This document shows positions 41,454-49,583 of a DNA stretch of 64,000 nucleotides, piece by piece. Both the position numbers and the translations under genes were made by a program. Within the stretch, counting starts at the first letter, position 1; every line of letters begins with the position of its first letter. Source of the DNA: Celeribacter baekdonensis B30 (lineage in GTDB: Bacteria > Pseudomonadota > Alphaproteobacteria > Rhodobacterales > Rhodobacteraceae); contig NZ_AMRK01000008.1 in the NCBI RefSeq assembly GCF_000299875.1, forward strand, positions 62,001 to 126,000, written 5' to 3'. Below the pieces are notes generated by a model. The model worked only from the letters and a program-made list of their open reading frames with translations. It searched no databases and was not told where the DNA came from.

Positions 41454-42569
41454 ATGGCGTTACCAGTCCGCGATCAGATGAAATACTGGGGCTTTGCGGC
41501 GGCGGGGTTCTTTGCGCTGTTGTGGTTGCTCGGCGATGTGATTTTGCCCTTCGTCTTAGGCATGGCGGTGGCCTATATGTTGGACCCGGTGGCGGATCGG
41601 CTTGAATCTTGGGGGTTTAGCCGGGTGGCCGCCACATTGACGATCACCCTGTCCGCCGTCATCCTGTTTGTGCTGGCCGCCTTGGTGGTCTTGCCGACGC
41701 TGGTGCGCCAAGCGACCGATCTGGTCAACACAGCGCCGGACCTGTTCAACAATCTCCAGACATTTTTGACCGCAAAATTCCCGGTTTTGCTGGATGAAAA
41801 CTCGCAATTGCACCAAACCCTATTGCAAATCGGCGAGGCCATACGCTCAAAAGGCGGCGCGCTTTTGTCCTCTGTGCTCTCCTCGGCGATGAGCGTGTTT
41901 AATATCGCGGTGCTGCTCGTGCTGGTGCCCGTGATCACCTTTTACCTGTTGCTCGACTGGGACCGGATGGTCGCCGAAGTCGACAAGCTTTTGCCACGCG
42001 ATTACGCCCCGGTGATCCGTAGCCTGGCCTCTGACATCGACCGCACACTGGCCTCGTTCATCCGCGGCCAGGGCACGGTCTGTCTGATTTTGGGAACGTT
42101 TTATGCCGCAAGCCTGATGCTGGTGGGGTTGAAATTCGGCCTTGTCGCCGGTGCCATTGCCGGAATCCTGACCTTTATCCCCTATGTCGGCGTCGCCGTT
42201 GGCGGCGTTTTGGCCATCGGTCTGGCGCTGTTTCAGTTCTGGGGTGAATGGTATTGGATCGCCGCCGTGGTTGGCATTTTTGTCTTTGGGCAATTTGTTG
42301 AGGGCAATATCCTGACCCCGAACTTGGTCGGCTCCTCCGTCGGCTTGCACCCGGTGTGGCTGATCTTTGCGCTGTCTGCCTTTGGCACAGTGTTTGGCTT
42401 TGTCGGCATGTTGGTGGCCGTGCCACTCGCCGCCGCCCTTGGCGTTGTCGCACGCTTCGCCGCCAATCAATACCGCGAGGGTCGCCTCTATAGGGGCCTC
42501 TCCGATGCGGCGGCCCCGATGCCCGAGGACCAATCTGAACTTGACGGCACACGCGGTGGCGAAAGCTAA
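41454..42569 (+). CDS. AI-2E (PerM) family transporter
   Basis: This 371-residue inner-membrane protein has about seven or eight membrane segments, with the family hallmark of a long periplasmic or cytoplasmic helical region (about 65-130) between segments 3 and 4. Members include the AI-2 exporter TqsA and Na+/H+ antiporters, so the substrate cannot be assigned. Its stop lies three bases before the Hda-like gene, so the two are probably cotranscribed, a frequent arrangement in alphaproteobacteria. GGGATACT precedes the ATG at 41454. Confidence 0.87.
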   Translation: MALPVRDQMKYWGFAAAGFFALLWLLGDVILPFVLGMAVAYMLDPVADRLESWGFSRVAATLTITLSAVILFVLAALVVLPTLVRQATDLVNTAPDLFNNLQTFLTAKFPVLLDENSQLHQTLLQIGEAIRSKGGALLSSVLSSAMSVFNIAVLLVLVPVITFYLLLDWDRMVAEVDKLLPRDYAPVIRSLASDIDRTLASFIRGQGTVCLILGTFYAASLMLVGLKFGLVAGAIAGILTFIPYVGVAVGGVLAIGLALFQFWGEWYWIAAVVGIFVFGQFVEGNILTPNLVGSSVGLHPVWLIFALSAFGTVFGFVGMLVAVPLAAALGVVARFAANQYREGRLYRGLSDAAAPMPEDQSELDGTRGGES

Positions 42570-42572
42570 GCC

Positions 42573-43256
42573 ATGGCTGAACAACTCACCTTGGATTTAC
42601 CAGCCCGCGAAGCGCTGGGACGGGATGCATTTTTTGTTGCGCCCTCCAATATGTTGGCGCTGGCCACTCTGGACGCGACTGAGACATGGCCTTCGGGCAA
42701 GCTGGTCCTGATCGGCCCGGCAGGCGCGGGGAAAACCCATATGGCACAGGTCTGGGCCAATGATCGCGATGCCGTGATCCTCGCCTCGTCGGAGTTGGCA
42801 GAGGCCGACATCCCCGCCCTCGCCGCGCGCCGCTTTGTCGTGGTTGAAGATGCCGATCAGATCTCCGATCTGCCCGATGCCCGCGCCGCAGAAGAGGCGT
42901 TGTTTCACCTGCACAACCTGACCTTGGCCGAGGGCGGACGGCTTTTGCTGACCGCATGCACGGCACCAAACCGCTGGGCGCTGTCTTTGCCCGATCTGGC
43001 CTCGCGGATGCAGGGCACCCCCGTGGCGCAAATCGAGCCGCCCGATGACATGCTGCTCACCGTGCTTTTGGTCAAACAATTTGAGGACCGCCAACTCATC
43101 GTGTCCGAACAGCTGATCACATGGCTGGTCAAACGCATGGAACGTTCGGCCGCCGCCGTGCGCGACATTGTCGAGGCTTTGGATCGCGAGGCCCTGCGCG
43201 CCGGAAAACCGATTTCACGCGCCTTGGCGGCGCGAATTTTGGACCCGGAACGCTAA
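42573..43256 (+). CDS. hdaA: DnaA-related regulator, Hda-like
   Basis: This is a 227-residue AAA+ protein related to DnaA domain III, without the DnaA DNA-binding domain. Walker A is Gly-Pro-Ala-Gly-Ala-Gly-Lys-Thr and the Walker B-like strand is Phe-Val-Val-Val-Glu-Asp-Ala-Asp. An N-terminal clamp-binding motif is suggested by Gln-Leu-Thr-Leu-Asp-Leu, resembling the beta-clamp sequence. In Caulobacter HdaA stimulates hydrolysis of DnaA-bound ATP and limits initiation of replication. The gene follows the PerM gene by three bases. Confidence 0.88.
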   Translation: MAEQLTLDLPAREALGRDAFFVAPSNMLALATLDATETWPSGKLVLIGPAGAGKTHMAQVWANDRDAVILASSELAEADIPALAARRFVVVEDADQISDLPDARAAEEALFHLHNLTLAEGGRLLLTACTAPNRWALSLPDLASRMQGTPVAQIEPPDDMLLTVLLVKQFEDRQLIVSEQLITWLVKRMERSAAAVRDIVEALDREALRAGKPISRALAARILDPER

Positions 43257-43350
43257 ATTCGCACCGGATTTCTTTTCTGCTCAGATTTCAAGCAATTGAC
43301 AGGACCCCATCGCATTTGGCACTGTCTTGAGCGAAGCTAGGGGATACACT

Positions 43351-44913
43351 TTGACCACATCGACGGATGCCGCCCAGTCTGGCGCGGAGCAACAGGATTG
43401 GGGCGTGTTTGGCCGCCCTCTGTTTCTCGACGAAGAGGCGCGGGCCTTGTCTCGTGTGGGCGTGGTCGATGTTGGATCAAACTCCGTACGCCTTGTCGTC
43501 TTTGACGGCGCGGCGCGCAGTCCGGCCTATTTCTACAATGAGAAAATCATGTGTGGATTGGGCGCGGGGTTGCGGGAAACCGGTCGATTGAACCCCGAAG
43601 GCAAATTGCGGGCCATGGTCGCCATCCGGCGGTTTCAAAAATTGGCCCAAGGCATGGGAATCCCCCCGCTCACAGCCGTCGCCACGGCTGCGGTGCGGGA
43701 GGCTGAGGACGGTCCTGCTTTTCGGGAGGAGATTGAGCGGGAGACCGGCCTCAGCCTTTGGGTGATTGATGGCGAGGAAGAGGCGCGGCTCTCGGCGCAG
43801 GGCGTCTTGCTGGGCTGGCCGGAAGCGGACGGTTTGGTCTGTGACATCGGCGGCTCCTCTATGGAGCTTGCGGTCGTCGCCGGCGGCACCGTTGGCAAAC
43901 GTTTGACCTCGCCGCTTGGGCCGCTGAAACTTCAGGGGCTCAAAGGCGGGCGCACCGGGCTTAAGGACCATATCGCCCCGATCATGGCCGATCTTGTCGC
44001 CAAAATGGGTAAAGATCACAAACGGATTTACCTGGTCGGCGGCTCATGGCGGGCGATTGCGCGGATCGACATGGAACGGCGCAATTACCCGCTGCATGTG
44101 CTACATGAATACCGGATGTCGAGCCGGGCGGTCACGGACACGATCAAATTCATTCGCAAAAGCAACATGGACGAGCTGCGCGCCAAAACCGGCACCTCAT
44201 CGGCGCGGATGAGCCTTGTTCCGATCGCCTCGGAAGTGTTGCGCCAATTGGTCCATGCCTTTCATCCAAAAGAGATTTGCATCTCGTCTTACGGCATCCG
44301 CGAGGGGCTTTTGTATGAGCAAATGCCCGAACAAATCCGCGTCCGCGATCCGTTGATCGAAGCCTGCCGGTTTTCCGAAATGAAAGACGCGCGCACACCC
44401 GGATTTGGCAAGCGCTTGCATCGCTTCATCGAACCGATGTTCCGCGCCCGCCAATATGAGAAAATGCGCATCGTCCGCGCCGCCTGCCTGTTGCATGACG
44501 TGACCTGGCGGGCACACCCCGACTACCGCGCCGAGGTGTGTTTTGACAATGCGACCCGCGCCAATCTTGGCGGGCTGACCCATAGCGAGCGGATTTTTCT
44601 GGGGCTGGCGCTGTTGCACCGTTACAAAAATTCGCGCGAAGGTACGCCTTTTGCCGATCTGATTGGAATGCTGCCAGACAAAGACATCCGCGATGCCGAG
44701 GTCTTGGGGAAAGCCATGCGATTTGGTGCGATGTTCGCGTTTGAAGCCCCGGATGAGCTGGCCAAACTCGACTATTTCCCGAAAAAGAAAGTCTTGATCC
44801 TGACTCTACGCCCCGAGGCCGAAGACCTGTTTGGCGAAGTGGCACAGGCGCGGTTTCAGTCGCTCGCCAACAGCTTGGGCGCGCAGGCCGAGATCAAACA
44901 CGCCAAGTTTTAA
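43351..44913 (+). CDS. ppx: Ppx/GppA family exopolyphosphatase
   Basis: A 520-residue enzyme of the ASKHA fold, which removes terminal phosphate from polyphosphate or the 5' phosphate from pppGpp. The N-terminal phosphate loop is Asp-Val-Gly-Ser-Asn-Ser-Val-Arg-Leu; a second loop is Asp-Ile-Gly-Gly-Ser-Ser-Met-Glu. An HD-like C-terminal domain (about 340-510) has His-Asp in Leu-Leu-His-Asp-Val. Start choice is uncertain: a TTG at 43351 has AGGGG eight bases before it, and a TTG at 43327 lies in the same frame. The stop overlaps the end of the convergent small gene by four bases. Confidence 0.9.
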   Translation: MTTSTDAAQSGAEQQDWGVFGRPLFLDEEARALSRVGVVDVGSNSVRLVVFDGAARSPAYFYNEKIMCGLGAGLRETGRLNPEGKLRAMVAIRRFQKLAQGMGIPPLTAVATAAVREAEDGPAFREEIERETGLSLWVIDGEEEARLSAQGVLLGWPEADGLVCDIGGSSMELAVVAGGTVGKRLTSPLGPLKLQGLKGGRTGLKDHIAPIMADLVAKMGKDHKRIYLVGGSWRAIARIDMERRNYPLHVLHEYRMSSRAVTDTIKFIRKSNMDELRAKTGTSSARMSLVPIASEVLRQLVHAFHPKEICISSYGIREGLLYEQMPEQIRVRDPLIEACRFSEMKDARTPGFGKRLHRFIEPMFRARQYEKMRIVRAACLLHDVTWRAHPDYRAEVCFDNATRANLGGLTHSERIFLGLALLHRYKNSREGTPFADLIGMLPDKDIRDAEVLGKAMRFGAMFAFEAPDELAKLDYFPKKKVLILTLRPEAEDLFGEVAQARFQSLANSLGAQAEIKHAKF

Positions 44914-45227
44914 ATATCTATTGCCCCCTCTGGTGCATCGTCAGGTGCGGCCTCTTGATCCGGCATGGGGGCCTCTTTGATCGGCGGTTTGCGCCGGATC
45001 AGGATGTCGCCATTGGGCAAGATCACAGGCGGATCATAGGCCGTCATATCATCCATCACCCCGTCCAGCTCTTTGAGCACGGGCTCCATCTGATGAAACA
45101 ACTGCTCCAGCAAAATGCGCGCCCCTTCGCGCATCAAATCCATGCCCTCAGACGCCTCCTGCGCCGCGAGCGGGGAGGCGCAGAGTACTAGAAGGCTCAC
45201 AGAGGTGCGGGCGACAATCTGTTTCAT
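44910..45227 (-). CDS. Small exported protein of unknown function
   Basis: This is a 105-residue protein with a signal peptide ending Pro-Leu-Ala-Ala (about residue 21). The mature part has an amphipathic helix (Ser-Glu-Gly-Met-Asp-Leu-Met-Arg-Glu-Gly) and ends in an acidic, Pro-rich tail. Close relatives in Rhodobacteraceae are sometimes labelled 'AAA+ ATPase', but no nucleotide-binding motif is present and that name is wrong. Function is unknown. It converges on the Ppx gene with a four-base overlap of the ends. Confidence 0.7.
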   Translation of the reverse strand: MKQIVARTSVSLLVLCASPLAAQEASEGMDLMREGARILLEQLFHQMEPVLKELDGVMDDMTAYDPPVILPNGDILIRRKPPIKEAPMPDQEAAPDDAPEGAIDI

Positions 45228-45236
45228 GATGACAGC

Positions 45237-46310
45237 CTACACGATCTGCTCCGAGATTTCAGCCTTTGGTGGCAGGGTCAGGTCAATCGTCACCGGAAAA
45301 TGATCCGAGGCGGTCAAAAGGGCGTGTTGCAACTCCGGTGTGGTGAAACAGACCGGATCATCAAACGGGTGCCAAATCCGCCACGTCGTCCCGGCACGCA
45401 GGCTCTGCGAGACCATCACATAGTCCAGCAGGGCCGACAGATAGCGTTTTTCCTGCTGGATATAAAACCGCGCCGAAGACAGGGCCTCGCCGCCGCGGCG
45501 CGCAAAGGCTTTGATCGCATGCGGATCATAGAGGCGCATATTTTGGTCCACATCCGGGTCCTCGCGCCCCATCACAACCTCAACGCCTGAGCGGCCGAAC
45601 AGTTTTTCATACGCATCCAGCCCCGGCCCATCGTTGAAATCGCCCAACACGATGATCGACTCCCCCGCCGCCAAATGCGCCTCGACCCGCTCGCGCAGCC
45701 AAATGCATTGCGCCAACTGTTTGCGGCGGTTTTCAATCGAAATGCGGATTTCGTCTTCGTGGCTACGCGCGCCATGCGGGGCTTTGGATTTCACATGCAC
45801 GCCGATCATGCGAAAGGCAAAGCCATCGGCACAGGTCTCCATCGCAAGCTCCAAAGGCGGCTTGGAAAACCGCACCTCTTCGCGGTCGCGGTCAGTGTCG
45901 AGGTCCAACCAAAACACCGAATTGAACGCCGGAACCTCAAGCCCGGTGCCAAGGTCCGCCGGTGCCCCCATCGGATCGTGATGCGCCCGCAGCACCTTAG
46001 GGTCATACATCAAGGCGATCTCTTGCTGGGTCTCGTTGACAAACCCTATTTCCACGGCGGTGGTGCGCAGCCCGGCCCAAGTGGCAAAGTGTTCCAGCGC
46101 GCGCGCCGTTTTGCGGCGCCGGTTGGTGTCCGGGGCCTCGATCACCATCACCGCATCGGCGTCCATCGCGGTGAAGACAATGCCCAAAGCCTCAAGCTGA
46201 GCGGCGCGGGTGACATTGTATCGGGCCGACCATGCGTCATCGGCCAAAGGGTGCCCATGCGTGTCAAACAGCGCATCAAACCATTCGACATTATACGTGG
46301 CAATGCGCAT
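45237..46310 (-). CDS. Endonuclease/exonuclease/phosphatase family protein
   Basis: This 357-residue enzyme has the EEP fold: Thr-Tyr-Asn-Val-Glu at the N-terminus for metal binding, Gly-Asp-Phe-Asn-Asp in the middle and Ser-Asp-His-Phe-Pro-Val at the C-terminus, so the catalytic set is complete. It cleaves phosphodiesters; the natural substrate is unclear, and no signal peptide is visible. The ATG at 46310 is chosen because the conserved domain begins there and it follows the stop of the DnaJ/TerB gene by one base; a longer form would start at 46340. Confidence 0.85.
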   Translation of the reverse strand: MRIATYNVEWFDALFDTHGHPLADDAWSARYNVTRAAQLEALGIVFTAMDADAVMVIEAPDTNRRRKTARALEHFATWAGLRTTAVEIGFVNETQQEIALMYDPKVLRAHHDPMGAPADLGTGLEVPAFNSVFWLDLDTDRDREEVRFSKPPLELAMETCADGFAFRMIGVHVKSKAPHGARSHEDEIRISIENRRKQLAQCIWLRERVEAHLAAGESIIVLGDFNDGPGLDAYEKLFGRSGVEVVMGREDPDVDQNMRLYDPHAIKAFARRGGEALSSARFYIQQEKRYLSALLDYVMVSQSLRAGTTWRIWHPFDDPVCFTTPELQHALLTASDHFPVTIDLTLPPKAEISEQIV

Positions 46311-46311
46311 G

Positions 46312-46995
46312 TCAGGCCGCACGCTCGGCGCTGATTTCATCCCAAGCGGCGTTGATTTCGCTCATCCGGTCATTGGCCAATTGCAGCGCTTCTTCGGGCA
46401 CGCCACGGGCGATCATCCGATCAGGATGGGTTTCGCGCACCAGGGTGCGATAGGCCAGTTTGATCTCACTGAGCGGCGCATCTGGGGTCACCCCCAAGAC
46501 GTCATAGGGATCACGCAATGCCTCTGGCACATAGCGCGCGCGCAGGGCGCGAAAGGCCCGGTCATTGACGTCAAAAATCTCGGCCACACGGGCCAAAAAT
46601 GCGTCTTCGCCGGGGTGATATTCACCGTCCGCCATGGCGATGTGGAACAGGCCATCGAGCAAATCCATCAACGGGCGGCAATCCGTGCCGTACATTTTCT
46701 TCACGCTCTTGGCGTAGTCTTCAAACCCTGCCACGTCTTGACGTGCGAGGTTGAACACCCGCGCGGCGGCGGCTTCGTCCTCTTTGGCGATTTGGAACAC
46801 TTCGCGAAAGGCCGTGACCTCGTCGCGGGTGACACGCCCGTCTGCCTTGGCCATTTTCGCGCCCAAGGCGATCACCCCAATGGCAAAGCCCACGCGCCGC
46901 TCCGGCTCTGAACGAAACTGTTCAAAGACCGCGGCCAGACTTTCGCCGGCGCGAAGCGCTTTCAGCGCCTCCAAGATGAGGGACCAAATCGACAT
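46312..46995 (-). CDS. TerB-DnaJ (DjlA-like) cochaperone
   Basis: This 227-residue protein has a TerB-like helical domain (about 20-140) and a C-terminal J domain (about 160-225) with Pro-Tyr-Asp-Val-Leu-Gly-Val and the His-Pro-Asp motif in Thr-His-Pro-Asp-Arg. It should stimulate DnaK ATPase. Unlike E. coli DjlA it lacks an evident membrane anchor. The nuclease gene follows directly, so the two may be expressed together. Confidence 0.88.
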   Translation of the reverse strand: MSIWSLILEALKALRAGESLAAVFEQFRSEPERRVGFAIGVIALGAKMAKADGRVTRDEVTAFREVFQIAKEDEAAAARVFNLARQDVAGFEDYAKSVKKMYGTDCRPLMDLLDGLFHIAMADGEYHPGEDAFLARVAEIFDVNDRAFRALRARYVPEALRDPYDVLGVTPDAPLSEIKLAYRTLVRETHPDRMIARGVPEEALQLANDRMSEINAAWDEISAERAA

Positions 46996-47072
46996 GAGAT
47001 GACTTTAGCCTGTGCCGCCTGCGCTGTCAGGCCGCAAAACACCCTGCAGCCGCGACATTTGCGTGACAGATG

Positions 47073-47576
47073 TTACAAAAACTTCTGCATAAACAGAACA
47101 TCGAGCCAACGCTCAAACTTAAACCCGGCCTGCGGCACACGCCCCGCCTCTTTGTAGCCAAGGGCTTTGTGAAAGGCGATGGAGGCGGCGTTGTCACCAT
47201 CAATCGCCCCGATCATCGAATGCAGCCCCGCCTCGCGGGCATGTTCTTCGACCATCAACATCAACACCCGGCCAAGCCCCCGCCCCTGCGCCGCGTCATT
47301 GAGATAGACCGAATGCTCCATGGTAAAGCGGTAGCCATTGTTGCCGGGGCGAAACTGATCATAAGTGGCATAGCCGACCACCTCGCCCTCAAGCTCGGCA
47401 ACATAAAAGGCGCGCCCACGCGCGAGCCGGTCGGTGACCATGGCGGCCCAATCGGCCACATCGCGTTCAACGGAGGAAAACGACGCGGTCGAGCCCGCAA
47501 TCACGGGGGCCATAATGGCTTTGAGGGCGGGCGCATCATCGACTGTGGCGTCGCGCAGGTGGGGATGGTGTGTCAT
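47073..47576 (-). CDS. GNAT-family acetyltransferase, phosphinothricin-acetyltransferase-like
   Basis: This is a 167-residue enzyme with Gln-Gly-Arg-Gly-Leu-Gly-Arg as acetyl-CoA loop, and Arg-Ala-Phe-Tyr-Val-Ala, Tyr-Thr... type strands of the PAT/MnaT subgroup, which acetylate amino-acid-like amines. The N-terminal Leu-Arg-Asp-Ala-Thr-x-x-Asp-Ala fits this subgroup. The ATG at 47576 overlaps the stop of the VOC gene (ATGA), which fixes the start; a long upstream frame lies inside that gene and is discarded. Confidence 0.86.
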   Translation of the reverse strand: MTHHPHLRDATVDDAPALKAIMAPVIAGSTASFSSVERDVADWAAMVTDRLARGRAFYVAELEGEVVGYATYDQFRPGNNGYRFTMEHSVYLNDAAQGRGLGRVLMLMVEEHAREAGLHSMIGAIDGDNAASIAFHKALGYKEAGRVPQAGFKFERWLDVLFMQKFL

Positions 47577-48193
47577 GCGATCCAAATCTCTCCAGAGGGG
47601 GTACTGATTTCGGCGGTCAGGCCGGGGGTGTCCGATTGCACAATGCGCACATGTTCCATCGCCGCAACAAAGGGCGACAAAGCGGCGCGTAGCGCGTCTG
47701 GTTCGGGGTGGGAAATTTTGAGCCGCCGCATCAAAAGACCTGCGTCCGCCAAGGCGTGCACCGGGCGGGTCGAATGCCATTCGATCAGCGCCGGAAAGCA
47801 ATCATCAAAGGGCAAAATGCCGGTTTCCGGAACAATCATCCGCCAAGCATAATCCCCTCGGCGAAAGGACAGGATCCGCCCCACATTGGCCGGGGCCAAC
47901 TCCCATGCCTCTTCAAGATCGGGGCAAGACACCACCCAATGGGTCAAACGCGGCGGGCCGCCAAAATTGTCCAAATCGAACCATCGCGGATAATCCGGGC
48001 GCAGCGCGTCATGATCCGCCGCGATCACTTCAAGGTAGGCGTCGGGGCGCATCGCCACCAGATGATTCTGCGTGCCCATATCGGGATGCACACCGCGGGG
48101 ACCAAATTCGACATCCAGCAACCCCTCAGCCCATTCTTTCCCCTGCTGCAAATCGGCAGCAGAAATTACTAAATGGTCAATCCGATAGGGCAT
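47573..48193 (-). CDS. VOC/glyoxalase-like domain protein
   Basis: This 206-residue protein begins Met-Pro-Tyr-Arg-Ile-Asp-His-Leu-Val-Ile and follows the Glyoxalase_3 type of the vicinal-oxygen-chelate fold: His7, a Glu in Leu-Glu-Val-Ile-Ala, and a second repeat with His and Glu in Thr-His-Trp-Val-Val and Ile-Glu-Trp-His. Metal-binding residues are present, but the reaction is unknown. It is coupled to the GNAT gene by a four-base overlap. The ATG at 48193 is chosen for homology; the frame is open to 48349 without conservation. Confidence 0.82.
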   Translation of the reverse strand: MPYRIDHLVISAADLQQGKEWAEGLLDVEFGPRGVHPDMGTQNHLVAMRPDAYLEVIAADHDALRPDYPRWFDLDNFGGPPRLTHWVVSCPDLEEAWELAPANVGRILSFRRGDYAWRMIVPETGILPFDDCFPALIEWHSTRPVHALADAGLLMRRLKISHPEPDALRAALSPFVAAMEHVRIVQSDTPGLTAEISTPSGEIWIA

Positions 48194-48296
48194 TTTGTTT
48201 GTCCTGACTAAAACGCTGTTGAAATCATCAAGGTTGCCCCCATCTCTAGATGACGCACCCTTTTGATCAACCTTCAGGAAAGAATAGAAAAAGACA

Positions 48297-49511
48297 ATGC
48301 TCCTGCGCAAATTGGAACAATTCTTCGACAGTGAGGCCTCTGGTGGCATCGTGCTTATGGTGGCTGCCGTCGCCGCGATGTTCGTGGCAAACTCTTCGCT
48401 TTACCCGCTTTATGATGGCGCGCTCTCCTCATATTTCTCCGTAACTCTTGGGGGAGAAGGATTATCCAAACCTTTGATTCTATGGATTAATGACGGCCTT
48501 ATGGCGGTATTCTTCCTGTTGGTTGGGTTGGAATTGAAGCGCGAGCTTTTGGAAGGCAAACTCAAAAATCCACGCGATGTGGTTTTGCCCGGCATGGCCG
48601 CGGTGGGTGGCATGTTTGTGCCGGCGATCATCTATTTCACGCTCAACCTCTCCTCGCCCGAGACTCACTCCGGCTGGGCGATCCCCGCAGCCACCGATAT
48701 TGCCTTTGCTTTGGGCATTTTGGCACTGGTCGGCGACCGCGTCCCCTCCTCGCTGAAAATCTTTTTGCTGACACTGGCGATTTTGGACGATTTGGGCGCG
48801 ATCCTGATCATCGCGTTTTTCTACACCTCTGAGCTGCACCTCGATTACCTGTTCTTGGCCGCGATTCCGCTGTTGATCATGTTCTTGATGAACCGGGCGG
48901 GCATTCACCGCATCGCACCGCTCATTCTTATGGGCACGATCCTATGGGTTCTGGTGCTCAAATCCGGGGTGCACGCGACCTTGGCCGGGGTGATCACCGC
49001 CTTCTTTATCCCGCTCAAAGACAAATGGGGCAAATCGCCGCTTCATGCGCTTGAACATGCGCTCTCGCCCTATGTCTTCTTTGTCATCGTGCCGATCTTC
49101 GCTTTCGCAAACGCGGGCGTGGTGTTGACCGGTGTGACCTTGGCCGACGTGTTTTCGCCGCTGCCTTTGGGCATCGCTTTGGGCCTGATTCTGGGCAAGC
49201 AAATCGGTGTATTTGGCATCACCTGGCTACTGGTGAAATTCGGCGTGGCGCGCAAACCGTTTGGGGCCACGTGGATGCATATTTACGGTGTGGCAGCACT
49301 TGCAGGCATCGGTTTCACCATGTCGCTCTTTATCGGCGGGCTGTCCTTTGAGGATGCGTTCCACATGAACGAAGTGCGCATCGGCGTGCTCTCAGGCTCT
49401 GTGATCTCCGCGATCATCGGCTTTACCGTGCTCAAACTCGCGCCGTCCGCCAAAGATGCCAAGGGCGCAGAAGACGAGATTCTCTCCCCTGCAGTTCACG
49501 CGTCTCACTGA
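48297..49511 (+). CDS. nhaA: Na+/H+ antiporter NhaA
   Basis: This 404-residue inner-membrane antiporter exports Na+ in exchange for protons. About 12 membrane segments are visible. The ion-binding pair is in Ile-Leu-Asp-Asp-Leu-Gly-Ala (matching Asp163-Asp164 of E. coli) and the family hallmark Ala-Thr-Asp-Ile-Ala-Phe-Ala is present. A marine habitat fits. The C-terminal tail is acidic. A strong hairpin terminator follows and is shared with the mutase gene. Confidence 0.94.
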   Translation: MLLRKLEQFFDSEASGGIVLMVAAVAAMFVANSSLYPLYDGALSSYFSVTLGGEGLSKPLILWINDGLMAVFFLLVGLELKRELLEGKLKNPRDVVLPGMAAVGGMFVPAIIYFTLNLSSPETHSGWAIPAATDIAFALGILALVGDRVPSSLKIFLLTLAILDDLGAILIIAFFYTSELHLDYLFLAAIPLLIMFLMNRAGIHRIAPLILMGTILWVLVLKSGVHATLAGVITAFFIPLKDKWGKSPLHALEHALSPYVFFVIVPIFAFANAGVVLTGVTLADVFSPLPLGIALGLILGKQIGVFGITWLLVKFGVARKPFGATWMHIYGVAALAGIGFTMSLFIGGLSFEDAFHMNEVRIGVLSGSVISAIIGFTVLKLAPSAKDAKGAEDEILSPAVHASH

Positions 49512-49533
49512 GCGCAACCTGTGGTTTGAACGA

Positions 49534-49563
49534 GAAAGGGCCGGGATATGTCCCGGCCCTTTT
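49534..49563. terminator. Strong bidirectional terminator between nhaA and the mutase gene
   Basis: AAAGGGCCGGG (49535-49545), loop ATATGT, and CCCGGCCCTTTT (49552-49563) form an 11-pair stem with A's on one side and T's on the other. It serves the two convergent genes. Confidence 0.88.
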
Positions 49564-49583
49564 ACATGCATCTGAACCGTGGG

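Noticed and set aside
44910-45227. AAA+ ATPase, a label often given to relatives of this protein
   Set aside because: The 105-residue exported protein has no Walker A or B motif.
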